From Gammaproteobacteria bacterium (GTDB lineage Bacteria > Pseudomonadota > Gammaproteobacteria > Steroidobacterales > GCA-2729495): a stretch of DNA of 64,000 nucleotides. Location: positions 1 to 64,000 of the forward strand of contig QUBU01000014.1 in NCBI GenBank assembly GCA_014337915.1, written 5' to 3'. The notes below the pieces were generated by a model that saw only the letters and a program-made list of their open reading frames with translations, had not been told where the DNA came from and did no database searches. A program made the position numbers and the translations under genes. Positions within the stretch are counted from its first letter, which is position 1; each line of letters starts with the position of its first letter. Below are positions 31,055 through 41,132 of the stretch, piece after piece.

Positions 31055-32551
31055 TTGCTGCTGCGCCCGTCCCGCACCGTCCTGGCGCGCGGCCGCCTGG
31101 TTGCCGCCCTGGCCGGCCTGGTGCTGCCGCTGGCATTCGCGCCCTTCGGCTGGTACTGGCTGGCGCCGCTGGCGATGCTGGCGCTGTTCGCCACCTGGAA
31201 TGTGGCGCCGGCCGAGGCCGCACGCCGCGGCTTCCTGTTCGGCGCCTGTGCCTTCGGCGCCGGAACCTGGTGGCTCTACGTCAGCGTGCGGCTGGTCGGC
31301 GGCACGCCGCTGCCGGTCGCGGTGCTGCTGCTTGCCGGGCTGGTCGCACTGATGGCTGCCTGGTACGCGGCCTGCGGCTACCTGGCGGCGCGCTGGTCCA
31401 CGGGGTCGGTGGCGCTCGACGCCTGCCTGCTGATGCCGGGGCTGTGGCTGCTGGCCGAGTGGCTGCGCGGCTGGGTATTCACCGGGTTCCCCTGGCTGAG
31501 CATCGGCTACGCCATGGTGGACGGCCGCCTCGCCGCCTGGGCACCCATCGGCGGCGTCTACGGGGTGACGCTGGTGACGGCCCTGGTGGCCGGTGCCGTG
31601 CTCGCGCTGGTCCGCGGGGGCACGCGGGACCGGACCGCCGCCTCGGTCCTGCTGCTGGTGGCGACCCTCGCCACCTGGCTGCTGTCGGGCCACGCATGGA
31701 CGACGGCGAGCGGTGCGCCGCTGCGGGTGAGCCTGGTGCAGGGTGCCATCCCGCAACTGCTCAAGTGGCAGCCCGGCGAACGCCGGGCCACCATGGAACG
31801 CTACTACGACATGACCGCGCCGCTCACCGGCCGCGACCTGGTGGTCTGGCCGGAAGCAGCCATCCCGGCACCGGATGACCGCGTCGGCGACTACCTGCAG
31901 GCCCTGCGGGAACTGGCGGCCAGCCTGGACAGCCAGCTTCTGGTCGGCATCCTCACTCATGACGCGGAAAGCGACGAATACCGCAACTCGTTGCTGGCAC
32001 TGGGCACGGAGGCCGGCGTCTACCACAAGCGCCATCTCGTGCCTTTCGGCGAGTTCTTCCCCGTGCCGGCCTTCGTGCGCAGCTGGATGCGCATGGCCAA
32101 CCTGCCCTTCGACGACCTCGCCGCCGGCGGCCGCCAGCAGCGCCCGCTGCTCGCTGCCGGCGTTCCGCTCGCACCCACCATCTGCTACGAGGACGCCTAC
32201 GGCGCCGAGCAGCTCGAGTTCCTGCCCGAGGCGCGGCTGCTCGTCAGCGTCAGCAACGACGCCTGGTTCGGTGACACCATCGCACCACACCAGCACCTGC
32301 AGATCGCGCGCATGCGCGCGCTGGAAACCGGCCGCTACCTGGTCCGCAGCACCAACACCGGCATCACCGCCATCATCGACCAGCACGGCCGGCTGCGCGC
32401 CACCATCCCGCAGTTCGAACCCCGGGTGCTCGACGGCGAGGCCCAGCCCTACGAAGGCGCCACACCGTACGTGCGCACCGGCAACTACCCCGTCGTGCTG
32501 CTGTCCCTGCTTGCCGTCGCCGCCTTGCTGGTCCACCAACGCGCCCGCTGA
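31055..32551 (+). CDS. lnt: apolipoprotein N-acyltransferase
   Basis: 498 residues (E. coli 512), TTG start at 31055. An integral inner-membrane enzyme adding the third acyl chain to lipoproteins. The N-terminal half has several TM helices; the C-terminal half is a periplasmic nitrilase fold with the catalytic triad seen in VVWPEAAIPAP (Glu), KRHLVPFGEFFP (Lys) and PTICYEDAYG (Cys). A final TM is near residue 480. The repeat lipoprotein, the RND adaptor and LptE in this window are likely substrates. Confidence 0.95.
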   Translation: MLLRPSRTVLARGRLVAALAGLVLPLAFAPFGWYWLAPLAMLALFATWNVAPAEAARRGFLFGACAFGAGTWWLYVSVRLVGGTPLPVAVLLLAGLVALMAAWYAACGYLAARWSTGSVALDACLLMPGLWLLAEWLRGWVFTGFPWLSIGYAMVDGRLAAWAPIGGVYGVTLVTALVAGAVLALVRGGTRDRTAASVLLLVATLATWLLSGHAWTTASGAPLRVSLVQGAIPQLLKWQPGERRATMERYYDMTAPLTGRDLVVWPEAAIPAPDDRVGDYLQALRELAASLDSQLLVGILTHDAESDEYRNSLLALGTEAGVYHKRHLVPFGEFFPVPAFVRSWMRMANLPFDDLAAGGRQQRPLLAAGVPLAPTICYEDAYGAEQLEFLPEARLLVSVSNDAWFGDTIAPHQHLQIARMRALETGRYLVRSTNTGITAIIDQHGRLRATIPQFEPRVLDGEAQPYEGATPYVRTGNYPVVLLSLLAVAALLVHQRAR

Positions 32552-32606
32552 GCCGGCACCCAGCGCCGCCCCCTGGATGCAATCCGCCGGTGCCAATCCG
32601 CCCGGA

Positions 32607-32659
32607 GGTGGGGCCTCCAGACCAAGCGAATAACGAGGAGCGACTTTGGAGGCCCCACC
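32607..32659. repeat. 13-bp perfect inverted repeat between lnt and leuS
   Basis: GGTGGGGCCTCCA (32607-32619) and TGGAGGCCCCACC (32647-32659) are exact complements separated by 27 nt containing GGAGCGACTT. There is no T tract, so it is not a standard terminator. The shape recalls REP-type dispersed palindromes of GC-rich gammaproteobacteria. It lies in the 199-bp lnt-leuS gap, which otherwise shows only a weak TATCCT at 32714-32719. Confidence 0.6.
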
Positions 32660-32750
32660 GCAAGGGCGGCCACCGCCCCGGCCCTGGCCCCGGCCTCAGG
32701 CTGCCCCCTGGTGTATCCTTTCCCGCCTCCCGCTGAAAACGACCCATCCC

Positions 32751-35339
32751 GTGACTGACATCCCCTACCGGCCCGCCGAGGTCGAAGCCGAAGCCCAGGC
32801 CTACTGGGACAGCCACCGCAGCTTCCGCGCCACCGAAGACCCCGCGCGGGAAAAGTACTACTGCCTCTCCATGTTCCCGTACCCCAGCGGCCGGCTGCAC
32901 ATGGGGCATGTCCGCAACTACACCATCGGTGACGTCATCAGCCGCTACCAGCGCATGCGCGGCAGGAACGTGCTGCAGCCCATGGGCTGGGACGCCTTCG
33001 GCCTGCCCGCCGAGAACGCCGCCATGGCCAACGGCGTGCCGCCGGCAAGGTGGACCTACGACAACATCGACTACATGCGCCGGCAGCTCAAGAGCCTCGG
33101 GCTCGCCATCGACTGGGACCGCGAGGTCGCCACCTGCAGGCCCGATTACTACCGCTGGAACCAGTGGCTGTTCCTGCGCATGCGCGAAAAGGGCATCGCC
33201 TACAAGACCACCGGGGTCGTCAACTGGGATCCCGTCGACCAGACCGTGCTCGCCAACGAACAGGTCGTCGATGGCCGCGGCTGGCGCACCGGCGCACTGG
33301 TGGAAAAGCGCGAGATCCCGATGTACTACCTGCGCATCACCGCCTACGCCGGGGAGCTGCTGCAGGCGCTGGATGGCCTCGCCGGCTGGCCTGAGCGGGT
33401 GCGCACCATGCAGGCCAACTGGATCGGCCGCTCCGAAGGCCTGGAGATCGATTTCCCCATCGAGGACCGCGACGAGCACCTCAGCATCTTCACCACCCGG
33501 CCGGACACGCTCCATGGCGTCACCTACATGGCGATCGCACCCGAGCATCCGCTGGCGCTGGCCGCAGCGCAGGACAACCTCGAATTGCGGGTCTTCATCG
33601 ACGAATGCCGCCACCAGGCCGTCACGGAAGCCGCGCTGGAGACCGCCGAGAAGCGCGGCATGCCCACCGGCTTCCACGCCATCCACCCGCTGACCGGGCA
33701 GCGGGTGCCGGTCTGGGTCGCGAACTTCGTGCTCATGAGCTACGGCACCGGCGCGGTGATGTCGGTGCCGGCTCATGACCAGCGCGACTGGGAGTTCGCC
33801 CGGCGCTACGGCCTGCCGGTCCACGAAGTCATCCGGCCGGCGGACGGTTCACTTCCCGATCTGGAGCGCGCGGCATTCACCGACCACGGCCGGCTCATCA
33901 ATTCCGGGTCCTTCGACGGCCTCGACTTCGACGGCGCCTTCGACGCCATCGCGCGCCACCTCGAGGGCCAGGCCACCGGCCGGCGGCGCACCCACTGGCG
34001 CCTGCGCGACTGGGGCATCTCGCGCCAGCGCTACTGGGGCTGCCCGATCCCGCTGGTGCACTGCCCGTCCTGCGGCGAGGTGGCGGTGCCCGATGACCAG
34101 CTGCCCGTGGTCCTGCCCGATAACCTGGTGCCCGACGGCAGCGGCAACCCGCTGGCAAAGCTCGCGGCATTCCGCGACTGCAGCTGCCCGCAGTGCGGCG
34201 GTCCGGCGCGTCGCGAGACCGACACCATGGACACCTTCGTGGATTCGTCCTGGTATTTCCTGCGCTACGCCAGCGCCGACCAGCAGCAGCGCATGATCGA
34301 CGAGCGCGCCGCCTACTGGCTGCCGGTGGACCAGTACATCGGCGGCATCGAGCATGCCATCCTGCACCTGCTGTACTCGCGCTTCTGGACGCGGGTGATG
34401 CGCGACCTCGGCCTGGTGCAGCTCGACGAGCCGTTCACCAACCTGCTCACCCAGGGCATGGTGCTCAACGAGATCTTCTTCCGCCGCCCGGCCTCCGGCC
34501 GCATCGAGTATTTCAATCCCGCCGATGTGCGCGTCGAGAACGACGAGCGTGGCCGGCGCATCGCAGCGACGCTGCTGGCTGACGGCAGGCCGGTGGAATC
34601 CGGCGGCATCGGCACCATGTCGAAGTCCAAGGCCAACGGCGTCGACCCGAACCGGCTGGTGGAGCAGTACGGCGCGGACACGGCGCGGCTGTTCATCATG
34701 TTCGCCGCGCCGCCGGAGCAGTCGCTGGAATGGTCGGAGGAGGGCGTGCAGGGTGCGTTCCGCTTCCTCAAGCGCCTGTGGCGCGCGGTGCAGCTGCATG
34801 CCGCCGGCGGACCGGTCGCCGCGGCCGGAACCGCCGCCCCCGGCGAGGCGCAGCAGGCGCTGCGGCGCGTCCTGCACCAGACCATCGCCAAGGTGAGCGA
34901 CGACATTGGCCGCCGCTACACCTTCAACACCGCAATCGCCGCCAACATGGAGCTGCTGAACGAGCTTGCGCGCTTCCAGGCGGGTACCCCGGCCGATCGC
35001 GCCGTGGTGCAGGAAGTCCTGGAGGGCGTGGTGCTGATGCTCTCGCCGATGGTGCCGCACATCTGCCACCGGCTGTGGCGGGTACTGGGCCACGCCACCG
35101 CGGTGGTCGACGAACGCTGGCCGATGGTGGATGCGGCGGCACTGGCCGCCGACACGGTCGAAGTCGTGGTGCAGGTGAACGGCAAGGTGCGCGGCCGCAT
35201 CAGCGTCCCGGCCGGCTCGGGCGAGGCTGCGGTGCGCGAGGCGGCGCTGGCCGATGCCGACGTCGCTCGCCATGTCGGCGACAGGGCGGTGCGACGGGTG
35301 ATCGTCGTGCCCGGGAAGCTCGTCAATGTGGTGGTCTGA
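32751..35339 (+). CDS. leuS: leucyl-tRNA synthetase
   Basis: 862 residues from GTG at 32751 (E. coli 860). The upstream open frame has no family similarity, so GTG is chosen. Class Ia: HIGH-type [15 protein letters not shown] (about residues 41-55), a CP1 editing domain (about 220-415), and KMSKS-type [12 protein letters not shown]. Zinc-like CPSCGEV and CPQCGG pairs (about residues 438-484) are present. The C-terminal anticodon region includes [13 protein letters not shown]. It overlaps lptE by 14 bases. Confidence 0.97.
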   Translation: MTDIPYRPAEVEAEAQAYWDSHRSFRATEDPAREKYYCLSMFPYPSGRLHMGHVRNYTIGDVISRYQRMRGRNVLQPMGWDAFGLPAENAAMANGVPPARWTYDNIDYMRRQLKSLGLAIDWDREVATCRPDYYRWNQWLFLRMREKGIAYKTTGVVNWDPVDQTVLANEQVVDGRGWRTGALVEKREIPMYYLRITAYAGELLQALDGLAGWPERVRTMQANWIGRSEGLEIDFPIEDRDEHLSIFTTRPDTLHGVTYMAIAPEHPLALAAAQDNLELRVFIDECRHQAVTEAALETAEKRGMPTGFHAIHPLTGQRVPVWVANFVLMSYGTGAVMSVPAHDQRDWEFARRYGLPVHEVIRPADGSLPDLERAAFTDHGRLINSGSFDGLDFDGAFDAIARHLEGQATGRRRTHWRLRDWGISRQRYWGCPIPLVHCPSCGEVAVPDDQLPVVLPDNLVPDGSGNPLAKLAAFRDCSCPQCGGPARRETDTMDTFVDSSWYFLRYASADQQQRMIDERAAYWLPVDQYIGGIEHAILHLLYSRFWTRVMRDLGLVQLDEPFTNLLTQGMVLNEIFFRRPASGRIEYFNPADVRVENDERGRRIAATLLADGRPVESGGIGTMSKSKANGVDPNRLVEQYGADTARLFIMFAAPPEQSLEWSEEGVQGAFRFLKRLWRAVQLHAAGGPVAAAGTAAPGEAQQALRRVLHQTIAKVSDDIGRRYTFNTAIAANMELLNELARFQAGTPADRAVVQEVLEGVVLMLSPMVPHICHRLWRVLGHATAVVDERWPMVDAAALAADTVEVVVQVNGKVRGRISVPAGSGEAAVREAALADADVARHVGDRAVRRVIVVPGKLVNVVV

Positions 35340-35835
35340 GCGGCGCTGGCGCGTGCAGGCCTGGCTGCTGCTGGTGCTCGCCAGCGGCCTGAATGCCGGC
35401 TGTGGTTTCCACCTGCGCGGTGACCTGAACTACCCGCCCGCGCTGGCGGTCACCTACATCGAGGCCGACGACCACTACACGCCCTTCTATCGCAAGCTGA
35501 AGGCCACGCTGCGCGACGGCGGCCTGCGGGTGACGTCAAACCCGGCGGAGGCGGGTGGCGTGATCCGCATCCTCCACGACGAGACCAGCCAGCGCGTGCT
35601 CTCGGTATCGGCGCGCAACACGCCGGTGGAGTACGAGGTCTACTACATCCTGCGGTATGCCGTCGACATGGGCGGCCGGGAAGTCCTGCCGGAGCAGCAG
35701 CTGACGCTCAGCCGGTCCTACAACTACGACGAAACCGCAGTGCTCGGCAAGCGCGCCGAGGCCGACGAGCTGCGTGACAGCCTCGCGGCCGACATGGTCG
35801 GCAGCGTGACGCGCCGCCTCAGCCTGCTGCGGTAG
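35326..35835 (+). CDS. lptE: LPS-assembly lipoprotein LptE
   Basis: 169 residues. A hydrophobic signal with lipobox LNAGC puts the lipidated Cys at residue 26; [13 protein letters not shown] right after it is the LptE signature. It plugs the LptD barrel that inserts lipopolysaccharide. It starts inside the last codons of leuS. In most relatives holA follows directly; here it converges with hisI (15 bp between stops) and holA is 3.1 kb away. Confidence 0.94.
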   Translation: MWWSERRWRVQAWLLLVLASGLNAGCGFHLRGDLNYPPALAVTYIEADDHYTPFYRKLKATLRDGGLRVTSNPAEAGGVIRILHDETSQRVLSVSARNTPVEYEVYYILRYAVDMGGREVLPEQQLTLSRSYNYDETAVLGKRAEADELRDSLAADMVGSVTRRLSLLR

Positions 35836-35850
35836 GCGCGGCCGCCGGTC

Positions 35851-36339
35851 TCAGAGCTGGGTCGGGTTCGGCGCGTCGCCGTAGACTTCCTTCGGGTCGA
35901 AGACCTTTTCGGTGGTGGTGAACGTCAGCGGCAGCGGGCCGCTGGCGGCGCCCACGGCGACGCCCACCGGGATTTCCCGATAGAAGCAGGAGCGGTAGCC
36001 GACGTGACAATTGGCGCCGCCGGCGGTCTCCACCCGCAGCCAGACGCAGTCCTGGTCGTCGTCGATCAGCAGCGCCCTGACTTTCTGCACCAGGCCGCTG
36101 GTTGCGCCCTTGTGCCACAGCACCTGGCGACTGCGGCTGAAGTAATGGGCCTCGCCGGTCTCGATCGTCCGGGCCAGCGCCTCGCGGTTCATGTAGCCGA
36201 CCATCAGCAGCTCGCCGCTGGCATGGTCGGTGGTGACGGCCGGGATCAGCCCATGCTCGTCGAACCTGGGCGCGAGTTCGTGGCCTTCCTCCACCTGCTC
36301 GATGCTGCGGCGTGATCCGAAGATCCTGATGTTGTCCAT
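35851..36339 (-). CDS. hisI: phosphoribosyl-AMP cyclohydrolase
   Basis: 162 residues, only the HisI domain (no HisE fusion). Opens the adenine ring of PR-AMP in histidine synthesis. [12 protein letters not shown] (about residues 76-87), the Mg/Zn-site [12 protein letters not shown] and [13 protein letters not shown] with its cysteines are diagnostic. The C-terminus is about 30 residues longer than usual. It is alone: no other his gene is within the window. Start ATG at 36339; the longer open frame on this strand (to 38319) is a shadow of cysS. Confidence 0.94.
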   Translation of the reverse strand: MDNIRIFGSRRSIEQVEEGHELAPRFDEHGLIPAVTTDHASGELLMVGYMNREALARTIETGEAHYFSRSRQVLWHKGATSGLVQKVRALLIDDDQDCVWLRVETAGGANCHVGYRSCFYREIPVGVAVGAASGPLPLTFTTTEKVFDPKEVYGDAPNPTQL

Positions 36340-36401
36340 GCGGCTCTCGTGTCTTATGCCCGCGGCGACCGCCGGGCCGGCGGCCCCCGGGGGGCGGCTG
36401 C

Positions 36402-36408
36402 TATTATA
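36402..36408. promoter_or_regulatory. shared hisI/cysS -10 region (tentative)
   Basis: TATTATA at 36402-36408 reads TATAAT on the minus strand (hisI, leader about 57 nt) and TATTAT on the plus strand (cysS, leader about 34 nt). It is the only AT-rich spot in the 108-bp divergent gap. No good -35 is visible for either. Confidence 0.4.
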
Positions 36409-36447
36409 GCGGGCCATTTCCGCAGTCCCGCAGGCCGAACCGCCACC

Positions 36448-37827
36448 ATGGCCCTCACCGTCTACAACACGCTGAGCCGAAGCAAGGAAGCCTTTGTCCC
36501 GGGCAACCCGGAGCGGGTCACGATGTACGTCTGCGGGCCGACGGTCTACAGCTTCCCGCATATCGGCAATGCCCGCCCGGCCGTGGTCTTCGACGTGCTG
36601 GCACGGTTGCTGCGCCGCCGTTTCCGACTGGTGTACGCGCGCAACATCACCGACGTCGACGACAAGATCAACGCGGCCGCGATCGCCGCCAGCTGTGGCA
36701 TCGGCGACATCGCCGCCCGCTACACCGACGCCTACCACCAGGACATGGCCGCCCTCGGCGTGCTGCCCCCGGACGTGGAGCCGACCGCCACCGCCCACAT
36801 CGGCGACATGCTGACCATGATCGGCACCTTGATCGGCGCCGGCCACGCCTACGCGGCCGAGGGCCATGTGCTGTTCCGCGTGAAGTCCTTCCCGGGCTAT
36901 GGCCAGCTTTCGCGCCGCGGCCAGCGCGAACTGCTCGCCGGTGCCCGCGTGGAAGTGGCACCCTACAAGGAAGACGCCGGCGACTTCGTCCTCTGGAAGC
37001 CCTCTACGCCCGAACAGCCCGGCTGGGACAGCCCCTGGGGACGCGGCCGGCCGGGCTGGCACATCGAATGCTCGGCCATGGCGGCGCGCCACCTCGGCGA
37101 GACCATCGACATCCATGGCGGCGGCAACGATCTGATCTTCCCGCACCACGAGAACGAGCTGGCGCAGAGCAGCTGCGCGCACCAGGGTGCGACCTTCAGC
37201 CGCTACTGGATGCACAACGGCTTCCTTAACGTGGATCACACGAAGATGTCGAAGTCCCTGGGCAACGTGCTGCTGGTGCGCGAGCTGCTGGAGCAGGCGC
37301 CCGGCGAGGCGGTGCGGCTGGCACTGCTCGCGGCCCACTACCGCCAGCCGCTCGACTGGAGCGGTGAGCTGCTGGCCCAGGCGCGGCGCAACCTCGACCG
37401 CCTCTACGGCACCCTGCGTGACGTGGCGGGCTGGGAAGACGACTGGCCGCAGGCGGAACCCGATGCCACGTTCATGGCGGCACTGGAGGACGACCTCAAC
37501 ACGCCGCGGGCGCTGGCGGCGCTGTTCGACCTGGCGCGCGACGCGAACCGCAGCGAGGACGCGGCCGCGCGATGCCAGCTGGCGGCGCGCCTGCGCGCCA
37601 GCGGCGAGGTCCTCGGCCTGCTCGGTGCGCATCCCGAGGCCTGGTTTACCGGTGCCGGCGCGACCGCGCTCAGCAACGCCGATGTTGAGCGGCTGCTCGC
37701 CGCCAGGCGCGAAGCGCGTGCGCGCCGTGACTTCGCGGCTGCGGACCGCATCCGCGGCGAGCTCGCCGCGGCCGGCATCAGCATCGAAGACGGCCCGGAC
37801 GGCACGCGCTGGCGGCGTTCCGGCTGA
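36448..37827 (+). CDS. cysS: cysteinyl-tRNA synthetase
   Basis: 459 residues (E. coli 461). Class I: zinc-ligand Cys29 and HIGH in [17 protein letters not shown] (about residues 27-43), further ligands in GWHIECSAM and [15 protein letters not shown] in [10 protein letters not shown]. The ATG at 36448 is chosen over the open frame back to 36349, because [14 protein letters not shown] is the usual N-terminus. Confidence 0.97.
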   Translation: MALTVYNTLSRSKEAFVPGNPERVTMYVCGPTVYSFPHIGNARPAVVFDVLARLLRRRFRLVYARNITDVDDKINAAAIAASCGIGDIAARYTDAYHQDMAALGVLPPDVEPTATAHIGDMLTMIGTLIGAGHAYAAEGHVLFRVKSFPGYGQLSRRGQRELLAGARVEVAPYKEDAGDFVLWKPSTPEQPGWDSPWGRGRPGWHIECSAMAARHLGETIDIHGGGNDLIFPHHENELAQSSCAHQGATFSRYWMHNGFLNVDHTKMSKSLGNVLLVRELLEQAPGEAVRLALLAAHYRQPLDWSGELLAQARRNLDRLYGTLRDVAGWEDDWPQAEPDATFMAALEDDLNTPRALAALFDLARDANRSEDAAARCQLAARLRASGEVLGLLGAHPEAWFTGAGATALSNADVERLLAARREARARRDFAAADRIRGELAAAGISIEDGPDGTRWRRSG

Positions 37828-37851
37828 CCGGCTGCAGCGGAAGACCCGGCA

Positions 37852-38265
37852 ATGAACGAGATCGAACAGGCCGAGCAGGAGCTGATCGGGGAATTCCAGG
37901 CGTTCGACAACTGGATGGACCGCTACCAGTACCTGATCGACATGGGCCGCGGCCTGCCGCCGTTCCCGGAAGAACTGCGCACCGAGGAGCGCCGCATCCA
38001 TGGCTGCCAGTCGCAGGTCTGGCTGGCGACGACACCGCGGGGCGAGCGCCTGGACTTCCAGGCCATCAGCGATTCGGCCATCGTCTCCGGGCTGATCGCG
38101 GTGCTGATGCGCGTCTACAACGGCAGGCTCGCCGCCGAGATCGCCGCCAGCCGCCCTGACTTCATCAAGGCCATCGGCCTCGATGCCCACCTGTCGCCGA
38201 CCCGCAGCAACGGGCTGCGCGCCATGCTCAAGGCCATCACGGGCGCGGCCGCGGAGATGGCGTGA
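37852..38265 (+). CDS. sufE: cysteine desulfurase activator SufE
   Basis: 137 residues (E. coli 138). SufE takes persulfide sulfur from SufS for Fe-S assembly. The catalytic Cys52 lies in [12 protein letters not shown], and [19 protein letters not shown] is family-typical. No suf operon is nearby; it is between cysS and yidD, overlapping yidD by four bases. Confidence 0.94.
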   Translation: MNEIEQAEQELIGEFQAFDNWMDRYQYLIDMGRGLPPFPEELRTEERRIHGCQSQVWLATTPRGERLDFQAISDSAIVSGLIAVLMRVYNGRLAAEIAASRPDFIKAIGLDAHLSPTRSNGLRAMLKAITGAAAEMA

Positions 38266-38567
38266 CCGCAACGCCGCCGCAGGGCGCACGGCGCCCCCAT
38301 GCGGCTGCGCGCCTCGCACTCGGTGCGATCACTGCCTACCAGCGCTGGCTCTCGCCACTGCTCGGTGCGCGTTGCCGTTTCCTGCCGACCTGTTCCGCCT
38401 ATGCCCGCGAGGCCATCGAGCGCTTCGGCCTGCTCCGCGGCGGCTGGCTCGCCCTGCGACGCATCCTGCGCTGCCAGCCGTTCTGCGCCGGCGGCCACGA
38501 TCCGTTGCCGGAGCAGTTCCGCTGGTGGCGTGGCGCCGGCCGGAACCAGGATGGCCCTGTGCTATAG
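38262..38567 (+). CDS. yidD: membrane protein insertion efficiency factor YidD
   Basis: 101 residues, GTG start overlapping the sufE stop. The YidD core is complete: [47 protein letters not shown] and GGHDPLP. A small amphipathic protein at the inner membrane assisting YidC. It is normally beside rpmH-rnpA-yidC, so the location with sufE is unusual. Confidence 0.92.
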   Translation: MTATPPQGARRPHAAARLALGAITAYQRWLSPLLGARCRFLPTCSAYAREAIERFGLLRGGWLALRRILRCQPFCAGGHDPLPEQFRWWRGAGRNQDGPVL

Positions 38568-38624
38568 TCCCGCGCATCGGGCAGGCGGCGCGGAATGGTT
38601 TTCGCCGACGCCGGGCCCGCGGAA

Positions 38625-38882
38625 ATGGACAAGCGACTCCTCGACATCATCTGCTGCCCGGCAACCCACCTGCCCCTGGAGTTGCTCGCAGCCGAGCGCC
38701 TGTCCCGGCTGAACGCCGCCATCGCCGGTGGCGGCATCCGCAACCAGGGCGAGCAGGTCCTGTCCGAAAGCCTCGCCGAGGCGCTGGTGACGAACAACGG
38801 CCACTTCGCCTATCCGGTGCGCGACGGCATACCCATCCTGCTGGACCACGAGTGCATCGACCTCCGGCAACTGGCCACGTGA
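38625..38882 (+). CDS. UPF0434/Trm112-like small protein
   Basis: 85 residues from the ATG at 38625 (MDKRLLDIICCPATHLPLEL), the typical UPF0434 N-terminus; an ATG at 38595 would add ten residues. HFAYPVRDGIPILL is the second conserved block. Family members include YcaR of E. coli. Only one zinc-type cysteine pair is present (CCP), and the second pair of Trm112 is missing. The usual partners lpxK and kdsB are not adjacent. Confidence 0.82.
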   Translation: MDKRLLDIICCPATHLPLELLAAERLSRLNAAIAGGGIRNQGEQVLSESLAEALVTNNGHFAYPVRDGIPILLDHECIDLRQLAT

Positions 38883-38955
38883 GGCCGCCCGCACCGGCAT
38901 GGCTGCCGCGGCCGGCAGGACCCGGCCGCGCAGTCCCGACGGACCACCCCGCGAG

Positions 38956-39984
38956 GTGAGGATCCCCGCCGACAGGCTCGCCGCGCAGCTCGCCCGGGGC
39001 GTGGCACCACTCTACGTGCTGTCCTGCGACGAGCCCCTGCTGGTCGACGAGGCGCTCGCGACCATTCGCCAGCAGGCACGCGCCGCCGGTTGCGACGAGC
39101 GCGAGAGCCACATGGCCGAGCGGGGCTTCGACTGGGAGGCGCTCGGCGCCGGCATGAAGAACCTGTCGCTGTTCTCCAGCCGCCGGCTGGTGGAACTGCG
39201 GCTGCCCGGCGGCAAGCCCGGCGATGCTGGTGCCCGGTTCCTGACCGCGCTGGCCGCTGCGGGTGATACCGGCAATGTCTTCGTGCTGCTGCTGCCCGGC
39301 CTGGATGCTGCCACCAGCCGCTCGAAATGGGCGACCGCCCTGGCCGAGGCCGCGGTGTGGGTGGAACTGCGCCCGCCGCGGCGTGAGCAGCTGCCGGCCT
39401 GGCTGCGCCAGCGCCTGCGCGCTGCCGGGCTCGAGGCCGACGAGGCGGCGCTGGACCTGCTGGCATCGCTGGTGGAAGGCAACCTGCTGGCCGCGAAGCA
39501 GGAGATCGACAAGCTCACGCTGCTGGCGGCTGCCGGGCCGGTCACGCCCGCGGTGGTCCGGGAGTCGGTCGCCGACGGCGCCCGCTTCGACGTCTTCCAG
39601 CTGAGCGAGGCCGCGCTGGCCGGGGACGCCGCCCGGGCGGCGCGCGTGCTTGCCGGCTTGCGGCGCGAGGGCGAGCCCGAGGTACTGGTGCTGTGGGCGC
39701 TGGTCCGCGACATCCTGCAGCTGGCCGATGTACTGGTGCGGATCAGGCAGGGGCGCAGCGTCGACCAGGCGCTGCAGGACGCCGGCATCTGGCGCAGCCG
39801 CAGCGGGGCCTTCAGTCAGGCGGCGGCCCGCCATCGCGGCAGCGATGCCGGCCGGCTGCTCGGCAGCGCCGCCCGTGCCGACCAGGTACTCAAGGGTGCC
39901 CGCCCGGGCAACGCCTGGACTGCGCTGCTGGAAGTCACCATGGCGCTCTGTGGTGCGCCATTGCCGCTGGCGGAGACCGCATGA
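38956..39984 (+). CDS. holA: DNA polymerase III subunit delta
   Basis: 342 residues from GTG at 38956 (E. coli 343). An ATG at 38899 would give 361, but the extra part is Arg/Pro-rich with no counterpart. Delta opens the beta clamp in the clamp-loader complex. LYVLSCDEPLLVDEALATIR and MKNLSLFSSRRLVELRLP are at the N-terminus and GNLLAAKQEIDKLTLL lies in the lid region. It starts the conserved holA-nadD-rsfS-rlmH block, overlapping nadD by four bases. Confidence 0.92.
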   Translation: MRIPADRLAAQLARGVAPLYVLSCDEPLLVDEALATIRQQARAAGCDERESHMAERGFDWEALGAGMKNLSLFSSRRLVELRLPGGKPGDAGARFLTALAAAGDTGNVFVLLLPGLDAATSRSKWATALAEAAVWVELRPPRREQLPAWLRQRLRAAGLEADEAALDLLASLVEGNLLAAKQEIDKLTLLAAAGPVTPAVVRESVADGARFDVFQLSEAALAGDAARAARVLAGLRREGEPEVLVLWALVRDILQLADVLVRIRQGRSVDQALQDAGIWRSRSGAFSQAAARHRGSDAGRLLGSAARADQVLKGARPGNAWTALLEVTMALCGAPLPLAETA

Positions 39985-40706
39985 GCGCCGCGCTCAGCCA
40001 GGGCGGCCCCATCGGCGTCTTCGGCGGCACCTTCGATCCGGTGCACCATGGCCACCTGCGCACGGCGCTGGAGGTCCTCGAGGGCTGCGGCCTGGAGCAG
40101 CTGCGGCTGATACCCGCGCATGTCCCGCCCCACCGTCCGCAGCCGCGCGCCCCGGCGGAGCTGCGCCTGGAAATGCTGCGGCGGGCGGTTGCGGGCGAGC
40201 CGCGGCTGGTGGTCGATGACCGCGAACTGCGCCGCGGCGGGCCGTCCTACACGGTCGACACGCTGGCCGAACTGCGTGCCGAGGTCGGCACCCGGCCACT
40301 GTGCCTGGTGCTCGGCGCCGATGCCTTCCTCGGCCTGCCCGGCTGGCATCGCTGGCGCGAACTGCCGGGGCTGGCGCACCTGGTGGTGGTCGAGCGCCCC
40401 GGCACGCGGCTGGAGCCGGACGCCGTGCTGGCGGGGCTGCTGGCCGGCCGCCGCAGCCCCGATGCCGCGGCACTGGCCCGCAGCAGTGCCGGCCTGCTGT
40501 GGCAGCAGCCGGTGACGCCACTCGATATTTCCGCGTCCGCGATCCGCGCGCTGCTGGCGGGCGGCGGCGATCCCCGATTCCTGGTGCCGGAGGCCGTGCG
40601 CGAGCTGCTCATGGCCAGCCGGTGTTATCCGTCGATTGCCGGCCCTGCAGCCGGTTCCAAGGAGGCGCAACGGAGTGCAAAGCAAGAAACTGGCATCACT
40701 GGCTAA
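39981..40706 (+). CDS. nadD: nicotinate-nucleotide adenylyltransferase
   Basis: 241 residues (E. coli 213). Makes deamido-NAD in NAD synthesis. FGGTFDPVHHGHLRTALEV (about residues 14-32) is the nucleotidyltransferase GxFxPxHxGH signature, and [14 protein letters not shown] is the second motif. The C-terminus runs about 30 codons into rsfS, so a shorter form ending near 40620 is what homologues have; the extra tail looks non-conserved. Confidence 0.95.
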   Translation: MSAALSQGGPIGVFGGTFDPVHHGHLRTALEVLEGCGLEQLRLIPAHVPPHRPQPRAPAELRLEMLRRAVAGEPRLVVDDRELRRGGPSYTVDTLAELRAEVGTRPLCLVLGADAFLGLPGWHRWRELPGLAHLVVVERPGTRLEPDAVLAGLLAGRRSPDAAALARSSAGLLWQQPVTPLDISASAIRALLAGGGDPRFLVPEAVRELLMASRCYPSIAGPAAGSKEAQRSAKQETGITG

Positions 40707-41022
40707 GGCTGCGCTGGATGACGGGAAGGCACGCGACGTGCGCGTCATCGATGTGCGCAAGCTGACCACCGTGGCGGACTACATGATCATCGCGACCGGC
40801 ACCTCGGACCGCCACGTTCGATCCATCGCCGACCGCGTGGCCGAGCGGGCCACGCAGGCCGGCTGCAAACCCCTCGGCCTGGAAGGCGAGGAAGGCGGCG
40901 AGTGGGTGCTGGTGGACCTGCAGGACGTGATCGTCCACGTGATGCTCGGCAGGGTTCGCGACCTCTACAAGCTGGAGAACCTCTGGGAGATGCAGGCTCC
41001 GCCGGCCGAAGCAGCCGTCTGA
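40675..41022 (+). CDS. rsfS: ribosomal silencing factor RsfS
   Basis: 115 residues (E. coli 105). GTG at 40675 is chosen because AAGGAGG lies 9 nt upstream (40659-40665) and homologues start with similar SKKLASLAKAALDD-like sequence. RsfS binds L14 and blocks subunit joining in starvation. VADYMIIATGTSDRHVRSIAD and GEWVLVDLQDVIVHVM are the family core. The start lies within the nadD 3' end. Confidence 0.94.
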   Translation: MQSKKLASLAKAALDDGKARDVRVIDVRKLTTVADYMIIATGTSDRHVRSIADRVAERATQAGCKPLGLEGEEGGEWVLVDLQDVIVHVMLGRVRDLYKLENLWEMQAPPAEAAV

Positions 41023-41132
41023 GGCCCTGCTCCCGTCCCGGCAGGCTGCCGGCGGTGCCCGCCACCGCCCAGATGCCGGCGCGCCCGTCCCCCGGTATGC
41101 TGGCACCCATATGAAGCTTCCGGGTTCATTCC

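Noticed and set aside
36340..38319. Upstream extension of hisI to an 822-residue protein
   Set aside because: The added 660 residues are antisense to cysS and sufE and show no family features; hisI starts at 36339 with a normal N-terminus.
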